Source: Lantana camara
Lineage: Eukaryota; Streptophyta; Magnoliopsida; Lamiales; Verbenaceae
Assembly (NCBI GenBank): GCA_037501455.1
Contig: CM074862.1
Location: 63,643,501 to 63,707,500 of the forward strand
Direction of reading: 5' to 3'
Length of the DNA stretch: 64,000 nt
Of the stretch, positions 1-11,795 are shown piece by piece. The position numbers were made by a program, and so were the translations under genes. A model generated the notes under the pieces. That model did no database searches. It had not been told where the DNA came from and was given only the letters and a program-made list of their open reading frames with translations. The first letter of the stretch is position 1. Every line of letters begins with the position of its first letter.

Positions 1-26
1 TTGCTTAGAGACCCCTCATGACTACC

Positions 27-130
27 TATAAATACCCCCCTTAAGCCTCATTTATACCTCACAAATCAACACACAAAATCACTCTCTTCTCTCCATTTCT
101 CACGCCATTCCCTCTCCCTCTCTCTAAGGT
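27..130 (+). promoter_or_regulatory. Putative LTR-1 core promoter, leader exon and 5' splice site
   Basis: TATAAATA at 27-34 is followed by a C/T-rich leader from about 60 to 128 and then AAG|GTATGT, with the GT at 129-130, a good plant donor. A transcription start about 30 bases after the TATA box would give a leader exon of about 70 bases. This is inference from consensus; no transcript evidence is available. Confidence 0.5.
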
Positions 131-1201
131 ATGTTTTTCTTTTATTATTTCATGCTTTATATAATGTTCTTAGTATAAAAATAATAGTAGCATGCCTAGG
201 ATTAATTAAATTATACTTTAGGAATTTATTTTATGAAATATATGCTATTTATGCTAGTTTAGGAAAAATGTGATAACATATATGCATTTTATTTAATTAA
301 ATGCATGAGTTATGATATGATATGATATGAATATATGTTTAAATAATTATGATCTTGTTTGATTAAATTCATGTCAAGAATAATTTATTTAGAATTATTT
401 TTCATAGAGAATTAATATATTTTGCTATATTATGCTTCAAATTCTATGTTATAAATCTGAATATGATCAAGTGTGTTACATACCTTCTTTGAATATTCAA
501 ATAGGCTCAAGAACATGTTCATGTTGTTCTTGATCAATTTTAAGTGCACGTGTGATAGTGTGTGAGAGTGTGTGTTCGATTTTATGTTATAAAGTGATTA
601 ATTCATAAGAAATTGAATAGTAAATGTTTTCAATAGTAACTTTGACTTTTGGTCAACATTTATCATGATAATTTCGAAAATATTATTAAAATAATTATAA
701 AATTAGTTTTGGAATTTTTAAATAAAGATTTTATCCGAATTTTCCAAAAAATCGGTAAATTATGAATTATTTTCAAAATATAACCTATATTGTCAAATTA
801 AATTCTAAATTCCATTGCTAATGTTATAATTAAGATTATAATGTGATTAATAAATATTTAAGTGGTTTAAGAATTCATGAAACCTGATTAATTACTTAAT
901 TTCCCTCAAACGGTTAAGATTAGAGTTTATCGGGAATTCTCTAACATGATATAGTTTATGTGTTTACTTGATGTAATCCTTTTATGCATGAACATTATGT
1001 GTTTTATGTGCTTATTTGATTAATATAAGGAACCTAGTTCTAAGTCTATAGTAGTTAATACTTTCAGGCGCACTGGAATCCACATTACAATGTCTGACTA
1101 CCGGTATAGGTGAGGGTTAAAATGTTTTCAACTGGAATCATGCCTATACATACGTATCTATATAAAAACTATTTTCAAGCCTACCCATCATATTGATTTA
1201 C

Positions 1202-1205
<4 letters not shown>

Positions 1206-1255
<50 letters not shown>
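1206..1255. repeat. (TA)n microsatellite
   Basis: About 25 uninterrupted TA units inside LTR-1. It produces an artificial Tyr/Ile-rich open frame that is not a gene. Similar TA tracts recur in several other LTRs of the window. Confidence 0.95.
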
Positions 1256-1257
<2 letters not shown>

Positions 1258-2555
1258 CTTTACTACACTATCCCTTTTAAGGGAAAAATACTTTCTTGCC
1301 GGAATCAACGTTTTTCTAGAACATTATATATTTCAAGTCCATTTTATCAAAACATTGATTCCGGGTTATGCAAGCAAAATATTGTTCTCGATTCCTGTTA
1401 TGGGCCCCGGCTGTAACCGTAGCGAGCAATTACCCGGAAGGTATCGGGTCGAGGGTATTGTTGGTGCTGCGGACTGCCACCACCTCTTGGTAGTGGTTTA
1501 ACTGGAGGTTAGTTACTCCACGCCAAGGGATGAGGGAGAGATAGCTGCCTCCCGAATCTAGTTCGTGGTCTCTAGGGTTTGATTCCCTATTGACATCAAG
1601 GAGTAGTGGAGTTAATATTCTTGGTTTTATTGAAGTATCGGAGCCTGATCAGCTCGATACTATTTTACCAACTATTCAAGGAGTTATGGGTGGAAAGGCC
1701 TAGCTTGCGGGCAATAATGTTCTTGTTACAAACGGTTCATATTTCTACAAATATTCCAAACTACCCCTATCCCTGTTTTACAATTATTATGAACCGTTTC
1801 CTATTTGCTATATCCTATTGCTATTAGTTCAGTTCAAGATCTTCTTGATCATATACATATATATATATACACATGTACATATAAGTTATTATACACCCCT
1901 TCACTTAGTCACTTTGACTAACCCTCTCGCCTATTTTAAAATGCATGATTTCAGGAATCAATGAACGACAACTAGAGGTATCTTGAAGCACTACAACCGT
2001 AGGTTGGATCCGATCCTAAGAGTACATTGTCTTGAGCGTACTCTCTGCAGAAACAAACCATCTCATACTTTGTCCTTGCACGTCAACCTGTTGTACTCTT
2101 TTGTGAACTACTTTGCTCAATAATGATAATCCTTGCTCATTGTAAGTTATCCTCCCCGTTCATTGGTAAAGTTGAATCTCTTTATCTTCCGTTGCACTGT
2201 GTCACATACTCCATTCATATTATCCTGACCGTTCCCCGTAGTATTTCCTGGGTGTTGGGTCTAACCTCCACTCAGGGAGTATTGCGGTGCGGGGTTGTAG
2301 TGCTGGGGAGGCGCTACACGCCCACTCGTCGGGCCACAAAAGACCTAATTGAAAATTGATTGTTATAATCCCCTTGATGATTTCTTTATCTCACCCACTT
2401 GGGAAAATGCTTTGAAAACCTCATTCGGGATTATAACTTGCATGTGAATGTTTAAATACCGTCTTATACTATACTTATGCCCTGTTTTCATGCCCACCAG
2501 TCCCTTTCGGACTGAACCCGGATTGTTTTCAGTTGTTTTGTGCAGGTGTAAGGGA

Positions 2556-2813
2556 GCTAGGCGGGAATTCGAGTCGGTGTGTCTCGCATTGTCTCTAGCT
2601 CTTATGTTTCGGTTTTACACTTGTATACTTATACGCTTGGTTATTCTATAAGACTTATGACTTGGAGTGTACATGTTGAGCCGTGATGGCATGTGAATAT
2701 TGTATATGATCTATTTTGTAGTTTGATGCTCGTTATTCATGTTATATGATAATTATGCTTTCGCTTTATTGTTTTACTTGGATTTTATGGCTTAAGGGTT
2801 AGTCCCGCCTAGC
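2556..2813 (+). other. Complementary block pair in LTR-1 (possible long-range stem)
   Basis: GCTAGGCGGGA at 2556-2566 is perfectly complementary to TCCCGCCTAGC at 2803-2813. The first block lies about 10 bases after a pyrimidine-rich 3' splice-site-like TTGTTTTGTGCAG. The same pair occurs in the other long LTRs of the window (see findings). Confidence 0.6.
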
Positions 2814-2942
2814 ATAGAGTGTGTGTTTGTCCCCGTTCACAGTGATTTAGCTCGAGTATGGATCGTCCATTTCGTATTCGGGTCGGGTTGGGTCTCGGTG
2901 CGGGGGATGTGGTACCTCGTGCTCAGGTGCTACATCCTAAAG

Positions 2943-2954
2943 TGGTATCAGAGC
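2943..2954 (+). other. Primer binding site, initiator tRNA-Met
   Basis: TGGTATCAGAGC, the classic plant LTR-retrotransposon PBS complementary to the 3' end of initiator tRNA-Met, eight bases after the LTR end. It fixes the element's orientation as +. Confidence 0.9.
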
Positions 2955-3146
2955 TTTGGTTGCAAAACCGGGCTCTAGTGTCGTGTGAGTCTGTCAAGGT
3001 CATACGACTATAGGAATTACTTATCAACGTGGTTCTTTTGCATCTCTTACGTGCTTATGTGGTTAATTCTTGCATTTTGATTGAATTATTTTGCATTCCC
3101 ATGCATGAACTAAACATAGCACATATTTCAGTGTTTTATTTACAGG

Positions 3147-3779
3147 GTGCCTCCTCGAAGATATAGAAATCGATCTCCTGAACGGCGCCCTCGTCGTAAT
3201 TGCTCTCCATCTCCTCCACCACGACAACCGCCACAGGCAGAAGCTTTTGTGAACTCGGTTATAAATATTATTGATCAGAGGCTCCGAGATTATGTGCCAC
3301 TAGCACCACCTGCACCCGCAGTGCCACCAGAGGCACCGATTTCTATCATATTTAGGGAGTTCCAGAACCAAAGAGCTCCTAAGTTCTTCAAGGGAAATGG
3401 CATACAAGCAGAAATATGGCTGAAGGAAGTAGAGAGGATTTGGGAGCTCATTCCATGTGAGTCCCGAGAGAAAGCTCGTTACACCATTACTTTGATTCAG
3501 GGAGAGGCCTATTCTTGGTGGGAAAGCACCCGGATTGTTTTGGATGCCACAGGAGAAGAGGTTAATTAGGAAGTCTTTATCCGGGAGTTCAACAACAAGT
3601 TCATCCCTCCTTCCGCCCGCACTCGAAGATTCAAAGAATCTACCGAATTAAAGCAGGGAACGAGGTCTGTTACGGAGTATATTTCGAAGTACGAGAGGCT
3701 ATCTCATTATGCACCCAATATTGCAAGTGATGACTTCCACAAAGCTATGCAGTTTGTTCAGGGACTCCGACTGAGTTTA
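3147..3779 (+). pseudogene. Gypsy gag, broken and truncated
   Basis: The translation starts with a basic, proline-rich N-terminus and continues into the retrotransposon gag (capsid) fold. Recognisable motifs are APKFFKGNG, AEIWLKEVERIW, a WWES segment and, further on, RFKESTELKQGTRSVTEY, typical of plant chromovirus Gag. The expected ATG is GTG at 3147. An in-frame TAG at 3567 interrupts the frame, but homology continues in the same frame to about 3775 (QFVQGLR), where it stops abruptly and A+T-rich LTR sequence begins. Zinc knuckle, protease and pol are missing, so the element lost its 3' part, probably by deletion or recombination. A 3' splice-site-like TTTACAG lies directly before the start codon. 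Confidence 0.85.
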
Positions 3780-6158
3780 TTTTCCGTAATTGTATTTATG
3801 TTCATTTTATTTGATGCATTCATATTTTATTTCTATTGCTTTCTATATGAATTATTTGAAATTACGTGAAATATGTGATTTAAATGTCAAGAAAATGCCC
3901 TAAGTGAAACTATGATGTGAATTCTTGTGAATTATGAATTTATAATATGTGAATTTTATTCCCGAGCATGCTAATTTCGTGAATTATGTGAAATACATGA
4001 ATTATGGATGTAATTGCATGATTTTAAAATATGTGGACTTAATTGAAAATTTGATTTTGGACCTAATTGTAACTTTTTGAAAGTTTTGGACCCATTTGGA
4101 AAATGAGTCATTTTAGTACACTTGCGTACATTTTAATTTATATCTTGAGCTCCGGCACTCGGATATTAGTACCATCTTTGGCGTTCAACTCCTTTCGACG
4201 ACCCGGACGTAATGGAACAAGTTTCATAATTTTTCGATGCCGCCCGACGATGCAGATTTCAGTCACGCCTACCTTATATGTCCCTAAGACCTATTTTTGA
4301 GTAATTAAACCATACCCTTGTAGTTTGTTTGACTTAAACATAACCTAAAGCCATCCCTCTCTCTCTCTCATTTTCTGCTGAGGATCGATCCATACCAAGA
4401 AAAAAGGAAGAAAAGGCTCCAAGAAGAAGAAGAAAGGGGAAACCACCATTTTCTTACCTTTTGAGCTTCAATCCATCGGATTCTTTGCTCCTTCTTCAAG
4501 ATCAAGGTATGATTCTTAATCTCCATGTTCTTGTGATTATTTCTCCCTACTTGAATCATATGTTTTGTTAGAGAATCCATGAATATGCTATACTTGAGGA
4601 ATAGTTAGGGTTATATGAAAAAATTGAAGAATTTGATTATCCCTTGTTCCCTTTGAGTTTGGTGACTTATATGATGATCTATAGGCCTCATCTATTGCTA
4701 ATCCTTGCTACTATTGGTTGGTAGTTGTATATATTAAGATTTTCCATTAATGCTTCAATCTTTTAAATGCAAGAAATGTTGGAATAACTTGATCTTTTTC
4801 CCTCAATTTGCTATTCCATGTTGCCGGCTGTTTTGAATGCGAATTTGTGACTGAAATTATGCATCTTTGAATTGTTGTTTGTTGTTTCTTGCTCCTTTTC
4901 ATGCCTAAACTACTACTTTATGTCTCCCCTGTTCTTGCCCTGCTGCTGCACTTTTGTTTCGGTTGCTACACTTCTCCCCGGGCAGGGAGAATTTTCAAAG
5001 GAAATATCCCCGGACGGGGGCATTTGTGCAGAAGCTCTCTGCACCCCTTTCCCCGCGCAGGGACCTGCATGTTTCAGTTTTTTTTAAGGAGCTGTTGCAT
5101 GATGTTAATGTGTGTGCATGGTATTAATTGTGGCGTACTTTTGCTGCTACATTTTATAATTTTGTGCTTGCCTGTGTATGTGTTTGTGTATGTGTTAGTG
5201 TTGTATGTGTTGATGCATGGTACGTCAGTGTGTGCTTGTTTTATTTTGCATGCATGTGTGTGTGAGTGTGTATGTAAATGCATGTCTAATATGTATATAT
5301 ATTTAATATGCTAACATTGTTTAATTGTCATAACATATGAATCTGTTATATATTATATTATTAAACTTGTTTAATATATGTATATAATATTAATATGTTA
5401 TATGATATATTATGGTTTTAAATATGGAATTTGTTTTGTTAAGTTTATATATGTTATGATATTGAATAATTCGACCTCGCGTGCATGATTTTCGTATTTA
5501 ATTTCTTGCTCTTTAAATGTCTTCTTTTAATTGTTTATGGCTTATATGCTATGAAAACATATGATATTATATGTTAAATGTCTTGAATTAATTTTATGCA
5601 TTCATTTGATACGAATTTTACGTGGTATGAAATGTATGCTATGATATTGAAAGGGAAAAACGTGAAATGAAATTTGTAAACGTTTAAGGGTTCATTTGAT
5701 ATTTTATTGCATTCATACCATCCATTTGCATCGCCGTGCGTCTATATGGTACATGTTTGAGTCTAAGTCTTTAGTGTTACGTCTGTTTGTCTCAGGGGTG
5801 CTTTTGGGAGGAGTCGTACCCGAAGTTTAAGTTGTTCGAGGTTGTTTTCTCGCACCATATTACACTCTTTTGTTCAAAGGTGAGGTTTAGGTTCTTTTGT
5901 TTTTAGTTAAGCGACCTAAGACCCTTAAATGCTCGTTTTCTAGCCCGCATGCGACTATATATTATATATATAGTTAAATATGTGTAATGTATAATATGTT
6001 TATGACCTTGTTATCAATTTTCGGTTTTTAAAAGGGCTATATCTACGAGCATATATGAGCGCATGATTTTTAATGAAAGTTTAATGTTAATGATTGGTAA
6101 TGAGTGAGAATGCAATGAAAAGTAAGGTAACGGTAAAGTTGGATCCATGGAGACTATG
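3780..6158 (+). mobile_element. Gypsy LTR-2, first part (interrupted by solo LTR-3)
   Basis: Joined to the broken gag at about 3775-3780. The usual TGTRAC start is not present, so the 5' edge is truncated. The region at 4140-4260 matches the LTR starting at 59882 (TATCTTGAGCTC, AATGGAACAAGT). A leader (about 4355-4506) ends in AAG|GTATGA with the GT at 4507. Palindromic GC-rich motifs lie at 4973-5063. The LTR is split at 6158 by insertion of LTR-3 and resumes at 9797. The open frames across 4870-5310 carry no known domain and follow the palindrome and TG-rich sequence. Confidence 0.75.
4973..5063. repeat. GC-rich near-palindrome cluster in LTR-2
   Basis: Three motifs: TCTCCCCGGGCAGGGAGA (4973-4990), a CCCCGGACGGGG core near 5006-5019, and CCCCGCGCAGGG near 5050-5062. 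Between the last two lies a hairpin-capable GCAGAAGCTCTCTGC. The cluster begins 466 bases after the putative 5' splice site. Confidence 0.8.
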
Positions 6159-6673
6159 TGTAACACCTCGGAGCGAAGGGCACCACATCCCCCGCAGCAT
6201 AGCCCAACACGTGTAACGAAATGGAAACTCCGCACATGCACCAAGCCATGGCGAACGGAAGACAAACAAAACACACCCCTAGGCTAGGCGGTTTAGACCC
6301 TAATACAGAGTACGCAACAAAATAAAAACAAAAGCGGAAGCAACAGGATCGCAAATACATTCATAATCATGCAAAATCTCAAATAAAAACAAACGACGGG
6401 TTCAACTAGCATAGATACCTAATCCCGTAAATCAATCATAAAACATAAATGTAAAAATACCAAATGGGTTCATTCCTATCCTAGAAACCTGTCCCAAATC
6501 ATATCAGATCAACGAGATACATTAAATACATAATCATAGGCTTATATATATTTAAAATTCCAAGGCATAATGATAAAGATGCAGAATGCAAAAGGGACTC
6601 GAACAACTTGACTCAAAAGACCCAAAAGACGACCGCCGCCTAGCTCGACCCGAACCCTACACTTGCAACTAAA

Positions 6674-6692
6674 GGGGGGGGGGGGGGGGGGG
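6674..6692. repeat. G19 homopolymer tract
   Basis: Nineteen consecutive G inside LTR-3, followed by more G-rich sequence. It lies on the intron side of the putative 3' splice site, so on the sense (-) strand it is a poly-C run. Its length may be a sequencing estimate. Confidence 0.9.
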
Positions 6693-8165
6693 AGGGGGAA
6701 GGAGAGGGGTCAGTCTACAACTCGACTGAGTGAGGGGGCTAAACACACTCACATACATAATATAGAGCATAGCACGTATTAAACAAAAGACTATGAATCG
6801 GGAATAGGGATTTGCACACCAAAATCCATTTTTAAAACAAAAGTATACATATCATATCAGAAGCATAGCGTATCTATAACTTAAAAGTCCTATCCCGTTT
6901 CATAATCAACATAACGTAGAAAAAGCTTGGCGACTACGAGCCCAATCCCATCCTGGGCTCCTCATACGACTCAAACATTACAAATCACAACAAAAGTAAC
7001 ATTAAAGAAAAAACCTCCTTCTCCGGTGATGGAAGGGTTGCGCGACCCTAACCATCCATTACATTATGTTTCGGTCGTGAGTTTCATGACGCTCACGCTC
7101 GAGGAATCCATGCCCCACAAAACCTCCTAGTGGGTTCCGGGGTAATCCTATCAGAGTGGAGACTACGCCCAGGCTTAACCCGACGGCCCGCTGCCGTACC
7201 GGGCGTCCTGGCTCGTAGGCTCCGGGGCCCAACATTACCAATACATTGCACTACCATTACATTCTCGCTCAATACAAATCATTAACATTACGAAGCTTAC
7301 GTACCTGATCAGTGCATACCTTACCTTGCAACTTAGCGTATTCTATAGACGTACCTCTCTGTGTCATCCTAATCCGTAGCTAGCATGAAGACACACGGTT
7401 TGGAGTATAGCCTTGTTGCAAAACATTTCAAGCTTACGTATGCTCTTATATATTATTTAAAACATTTAATCTTATGACAAAGTCATAAACATATCATATA
7501 TGCACATATCTGTTATATAAATATAATAATATAGTCGCATGCGGCCTTGAAAACGAACATGTAGGGTTGTAGGTTGCATTATCTATACAAACCTAAAACC
7601 TCACCTTGGCGAACGAACCGAACGAACAGCCCAAAGCACCCCACGAGCAACTCCCTTCGAACAATCTAAACACAAGAAACAAGGCTAAGACTCCATATGA
7701 ACCATAGAAACACTCGACAAATGCATATGGATGCAAATGATGCAATGCACTTCATATAAGTTCATACTTAGGCATAATGGAGCAATTAACGAAATATCAC
7801 ACAAATAATTCAAGAATCAAACTCATAACACGTCAAATAAATTCATAACATATCAATCAAGCTCATAACTTCTCAGACAATAGCATATTAAGAGCATCCA
7901 TAATTTTAAAGTTCCTAAAAAGGGGTAAGAAATGCACAAGAGTTGAAATAAAATAACACTTAGTACATTTAAATTCATATCACTTCATTAATCACATATT
8001 TTACATCCAACGGACTCATAAATTTCATATAACGGACATAACACATCATTTAACATGTTAGCATCGCATTCATAAATTCATACACGTACGGATTCATCGA
8101 AATCACACCATTTAAATCACTTAAAATCACAACTTTTTAAAGTGTTCACAATCTAAACAAATAAA

Positions 8166-8168
<3 letters not shown>

Positions 8169-8224
<56 letters not shown>
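8169..8224. repeat. (TA)n microsatellite in LTR-3
   Basis: About 28 TA units, flanked by more degenerate TA/TACA-rich sequence to about 8400. Confidence 0.95.
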
Positions 8225-8230
<6 letters not shown>

Positions 8231-8502
8231 GTATGTATATATATATTACATACACATATTCAGCCTTTAAGATAGATATATATATTACATATACAAAGGT
8301 CATGTATACAAATCCAAACCACAAATACGTAATATATTATGTATACACACACATTACATATATATATATTACGTACATATATATACACACTCATGCACTA
8401 ATAAAAACCATGCAGCCATTAATCACTTCACATGCATATAAAACAACCAAAATACATGCAAAAGAAGGAAGAAAAATAAGCAGGAAGCTATTGTATCGAA
8501 GC

Positions 8503-8552
8503 TACCCGGCCGGGTACACCTCACGAACAGATTCTCCCCGGCCGGGGAGAAT
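8503..8552. repeat. Two perfect GC-rich palindromes in LTR-3
   Basis: TACCCGGCCGGGTA (8503-8516) is a perfect 14-base palindrome. 8531-8552 is a perfect 22-base palindrome centred on CCCCGGCCGGGG. In the LTR's own (-) orientation the cluster starts 474 bases after the putative 5' splice site, almost the same offset as in LTR-2. Confidence 0.9.
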
Positions 8553-9796
8553 GATGCAAACAGGAAAGGCAGCAGCAGCAGTCTCGTTCCCCTGTTTTCC
8601 CCTCCTTTTCACGCAACGGGCACAAAAGAGCAAGGCAATAGCAGCAACACACAACAACAAGAACAGCAGGAAAACAGCTAAGAAACACGCAGCAACAACC
8701 CTCCAAACAAGCACACACACAGCAGCAGTAAGGAAAGGTTTCAAAAAAACCATGAAAGCTTCAAGCTTTCCAACCGTACAAAAATGGCACGACTAAATAC
8801 ACTTACTATACCTCAAATTTAAGTTCATATACACACAATAGCAGCAAGGGGAAACACATATCATGCCTCAATTCACACAAAACCGAACAGCAGCCTTGAA
8901 ATCAAGAATTGAAGAAAAACCTAACTATTCACATAAAAATTCAGTGCACGCTCAAACCTCCATAAAATTCAGCAAACCAACACTTAAAAGAAAGAGTAGA
9001 AGATATAGAACAAATCCATGGACTTACCTTTCGAATTTGAGGCGAATCGGAGGAGTATTGATCTTGAAAAGGGCAAGATGAACTGTGCAGATTTCTTTTT
9101 CCCCTTTCTCTCTCGTTTCAGCTGTTCCTGCTCTCTCTCCAAGTCTGATTTCGAAATGAGGGTTAGGGAGAGAGATAGTGGGCTTAACTAGGGTGAAGTG
9201 AGCTCAAGAATTAACTCATTTGGTTAAGGAATGAGAGAGATATGGCCAAAATACTCCAAGGTGGCAAATCTGCGCCAGCTGCTCGGTTCGGACAAATTTC
9301 GGAGGCTTAAACGGGCTTAAAAAAATACAAGGTTAGGTTCCTTAGATCTCATTCTTTGTTACAAGTCCAACGTCACTTCCAGAATTCGAATCTGAATTCC
9401 CTAGCTCAAGATATAAATTCCGGAACACAAGGCGCGCTAAAACTAGTTAGGCCCCCGAGTCCCCAACAACTAAAATATGGTGTGTTACCATATCAAACAA
9501 GTCCGAAAAAAATAAAACGAGCACATAAACAAATTCATAACACGTATAATTCATGCATATCAAATTTTCATGAAATTTCGAAACAAATTAAAACTCAAAC
9601 GAATTAAAAACAAGTCAAAAGCTTAAAAACGTTTAAATATTCAAAAGTATAATTAACAAATATTTCAAATTATTTAAAAAATAATAATTAATCATTAAAA
9701 TAAATAAATAATTACATAAATAAATAATTTAAATACGCATTTAGCTCTCTCGTAAGGGCGTACCTGTATGGCCAAAAACCGGGGTGTCACACTACG

Positions 9797-10746
9797 GATT
9801 AAGACGCTCGGTACGGTGAGGGCCGTCGGGTTAAGCCTAAACGTGGTTTCCCTCCGAGGTATTACGCTCAACCCCGGGAGGTTGGGAAGGCATGGTGCTT
9901 TCGATATCTTTGGTATGTAGCTGGGGAGGACTCGTGTGGGTTAGCTACCCCTCAAGGAATTTATAATAGCACTCGTGTGGGTTAATCACCCCTCGAGGAA
10001 TTTACTAATGGATGGTTAAGGGTTGGCCGACCCTTCCATCACCGAGGTTGGGGATTGAATGTGATTTGTTTTTATGTAATGTACTGAGGAGTAACGGTGG
10101 ATGCTCGTACTCGCCGAGCTTAATGAAATGGTTGGATTATGGAACGGGAATAGAGTCTTCATTAATGTAATGTATACGTATATGATATGTAATGCCCTTT
10201 GAAAATGATTTGGTATGCAAAACCTATTCTCGGTTCATAACCTTTATCTTTTACGTGCTTTTCTTTATATGTATAGTGTGTGGGTGTGCGTTAGCCCCCT
10301 CACTATGTTGAGATATGACTGACACCTCTCTTTTACCACTTTTAGCTTGTAGGTCTTTTGAGCACGAGCTAGGCAGAGAAGTGAGTCGTTCGAGTCTCAC
10401 TTTTGGGGTATAGGCCGTGCTAGGTGCATTCCATTTCATTTTGGTCTTGTATTTAATGAATTGATCATGTTATGAATTTTGTTTTGGAAATACGAATTGT
10501 TATGGCTACGTATAATTGATCCCTTGATGTATATGGTAATTTTTGAATTTTATATTACTAGAACCCCTTTGCTTCCGCTATTTGTCTATTTGTTGCGCGC
10601 TCTAAGTATGTTTTAGCTCCGCCTAGCCTAGTGAGTGTGTGGCCTCTCGTTCGCTTAGACTTGGGCTCGTGTATAGACTTTCCATTTCATATGCGGGTTC
10701 GGGTTTAGATGCAGGGGGTGTGGTAGCCCACGCTCCGGGTGCTTCA
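9797..10746 (+). mobile_element. Gypsy LTR-2, second part
   Basis: Continuation of LTR-2 after the solo insertion. It contains a 3' splice-site-like TTTAGCTTGTAG near 10353, GAGCTAGGCAG near 10366, the partner CCGCCTAGC near 10620, and the conserved 3' block (TCCATTTCATATGCGGGTT, GGGGGTGTGGTAGCC). It ends GCTTCA where GCTACA is expected; no PBS follows, so the internal region is lost and another LTR fragment is joined directly. Confidence 0.8.
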
Positions 10747-11421
10747 ATGCATGTCTTGATATAAAAGCATGAAATTAACTTAAGATCATCCCATATACTT
10801 CATAATATGTCATGGATTCCATAGAAATTAAAAGCCCTATCATATACTCACATTCAAAAAATATATACACATGTTACCTTACCTTGAAAGGAAGAGAAAA
10901 TGAAGGGGAAGAAGAGATGAAGGTATGGAGCTTGGATCTTGTTGAGATTAGAAGACAATCTTGGCTTATTTTGCTTCCTTGGTTGATCGAGATTGTCAGG
11001 GAGAGAGGTGGGGGTTCTTGTGCTTTGTTCTTGTATGAGGAAATGAAGAAGAAAGAAATGTATGGGTGTGTATACATGTATATCGTGTATATGCAAGGGA
11101 AGAAGATACAATTAAGTCCACATCAAATTATCACTTAGGCCCAAGAATTTCATAAAGTTGCAATTAAGGTCAATTAAGCACAAATTCTTAGAAATCACAA
11201 ATGATTAAACACTAGATCATGCTCAGGAAAATTAAACATATAATTGAAGTAATTAAATTCACCATGTTAGAAATTTAAATCATATAATTCACAAGTATTC
11301 AAATTAAAATAAATTAAATTGCACAAATTGAAACAAAGAAAAGGAATTAAATAAATCCTAAATCTCAAAATTCACACGCGTGTCGCGCGTACCTGTACAG
11401 TCGAGAAGTCGGGGTGTCACA
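10747..11421 (-). mobile_element. Gypsy LTR-5 fragment (5' third only)
   Basis: The right edge GGGGTGTCACA is an LTR 5' terminus read on the - strand. About 540 bases in is a leader ending CTTTCAAG|GTAAGG (GT at 10881-10882 on the - strand). The remainder of the LTR is absent and the left edge abuts LTR-2. No coding sequence is recognised. Confidence 0.65.
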
Positions 11422-11747
11422 TGACTGGTCAACTGGGATCCGTATATTTTATTTCGGGTTCCGACGTGCGAGAATATCCGGTAGGAAGGGTGAACAATAT
11501 CAGAATTGGGTAAACTCAGAGTCTACGGACTCATTTCGATGCCCTGAAAGTGTTTAAGAAGTTCGTTAGGTCAAAATCTCGATTGAGCAAGAAATGACCA
11601 AAACACCCATAAAAGAGAAAATTATAAACAAGCCCCTAAACTCAAAGCTGCAAATACGGCCGCAGAGAACACATAATCACATAATTAAACAAATAAGAAA
11701 GTTGACACGTGGCGTTAGCTTGGAAGTCGGAAAAGTGGGGTGTCACA
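11422..11747 (-). mobile_element. Gypsy LTR-6 fragment (5' end)
   Basis: Ends GTGGGGTGTCACA and aligns by eye with the 5' portion of the 4.1-kb solo LTR at 25640-25972: shared AAACTYAGAGTCTAC, AGAAATGACC, AAAAGAGAAAATTA and AAGAAAGTTGA. It is cut on its left by LTR-5. Confidence 0.7.
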
Positions 11748-11795
11748 AAGTTCTTAACGGCCTCATCGGATTAGGGGAGTTCAAAACATGCAAAG
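11748..11795. other. Unassigned 48-base spacer
   Basis: Short sequence between two LTR ends. It may be internal retroelement sequence, but it is too short to identify. Confidence 0.4.

Larger units (their letters stand above)
1..2934 (+). mobile_element. Partial 5' LTR of a long-LTR Gypsy element (LTR-1)
   Basis: The 3' boundary is clear: the sequence ends in GTGCTACA and is followed eight bases later by a tRNA-Met primer site. The last 130 bases carry the block shared by every Gypsy LTR in this window (GGGGGATGTGGTRCC and a terminal TACA). The 5' end lies outside the window. From left to right it holds a TATA box, a pyrimidine-rich leader, a consensus 5' splice site at 129, a long A+T-rich stretch, a TA microsatellite, and a consensus 3' splice site ending at about 2545 followed by GCTAGGCGGGA. 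No coding region is recognisable; the short open frames follow from low complexity. Assignment to Gypsy rests on the gag that follows. Confidence 0.85.
6159..9791 (-). mobile_element. Solo Gypsy LTR-3, about 3.6 kb, inserted in LTR-2
   Basis: Begins TGTAACACC and ends GGGGTGTCACA, i.e. on the - strand it runs TGTGACACCCC to GGTGTTACA. It is flanked by CTATG (6154-6158) and CTACG (9792-9796), a 5-bp target duplication with one transition. No PBS, purine tract or internal sequence is attached, so it is a solo LTR left by LTR-LTR recombination. In its own orientation it has a leader ending CGAAAG|GTAAGT (GT at 9026-9027), palindromes at 8503-8552, a TA tract, a 3' splice-site-like TAGTTGCAAGTGTAG near 6655, then GAGCTAGGCGGCGG and the complement near 6280. 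Confidence 0.88.

Noticed and set aside
1193..1501. 102-codon open frame beginning with a Tyr/Ile repeat
   Set aside because: It is a translation of the TA microsatellite inside LTR-1 and has no conserved domain.
2943..2954. tRNA-Met gene fragments at TGGTATCAGAG sites
   Set aside because: Each is only the 9-13-base complement of the tRNA 3' end beside an LTR, i.e. a primer binding site, not a tRNA gene.
4872..5314. Overlapping + and - strand open frames in LTR-2
   Set aside because: Cys/Leu/Val-rich translations of TG-rich noncoding LTR sequence with no known motif.
8233..8796. 187-codon + strand open frame in LTR-3
   Set aside because: It starts in a TA/TACA-rich tract and runs across the palindromes, antisense to the LTR; composition explains it.
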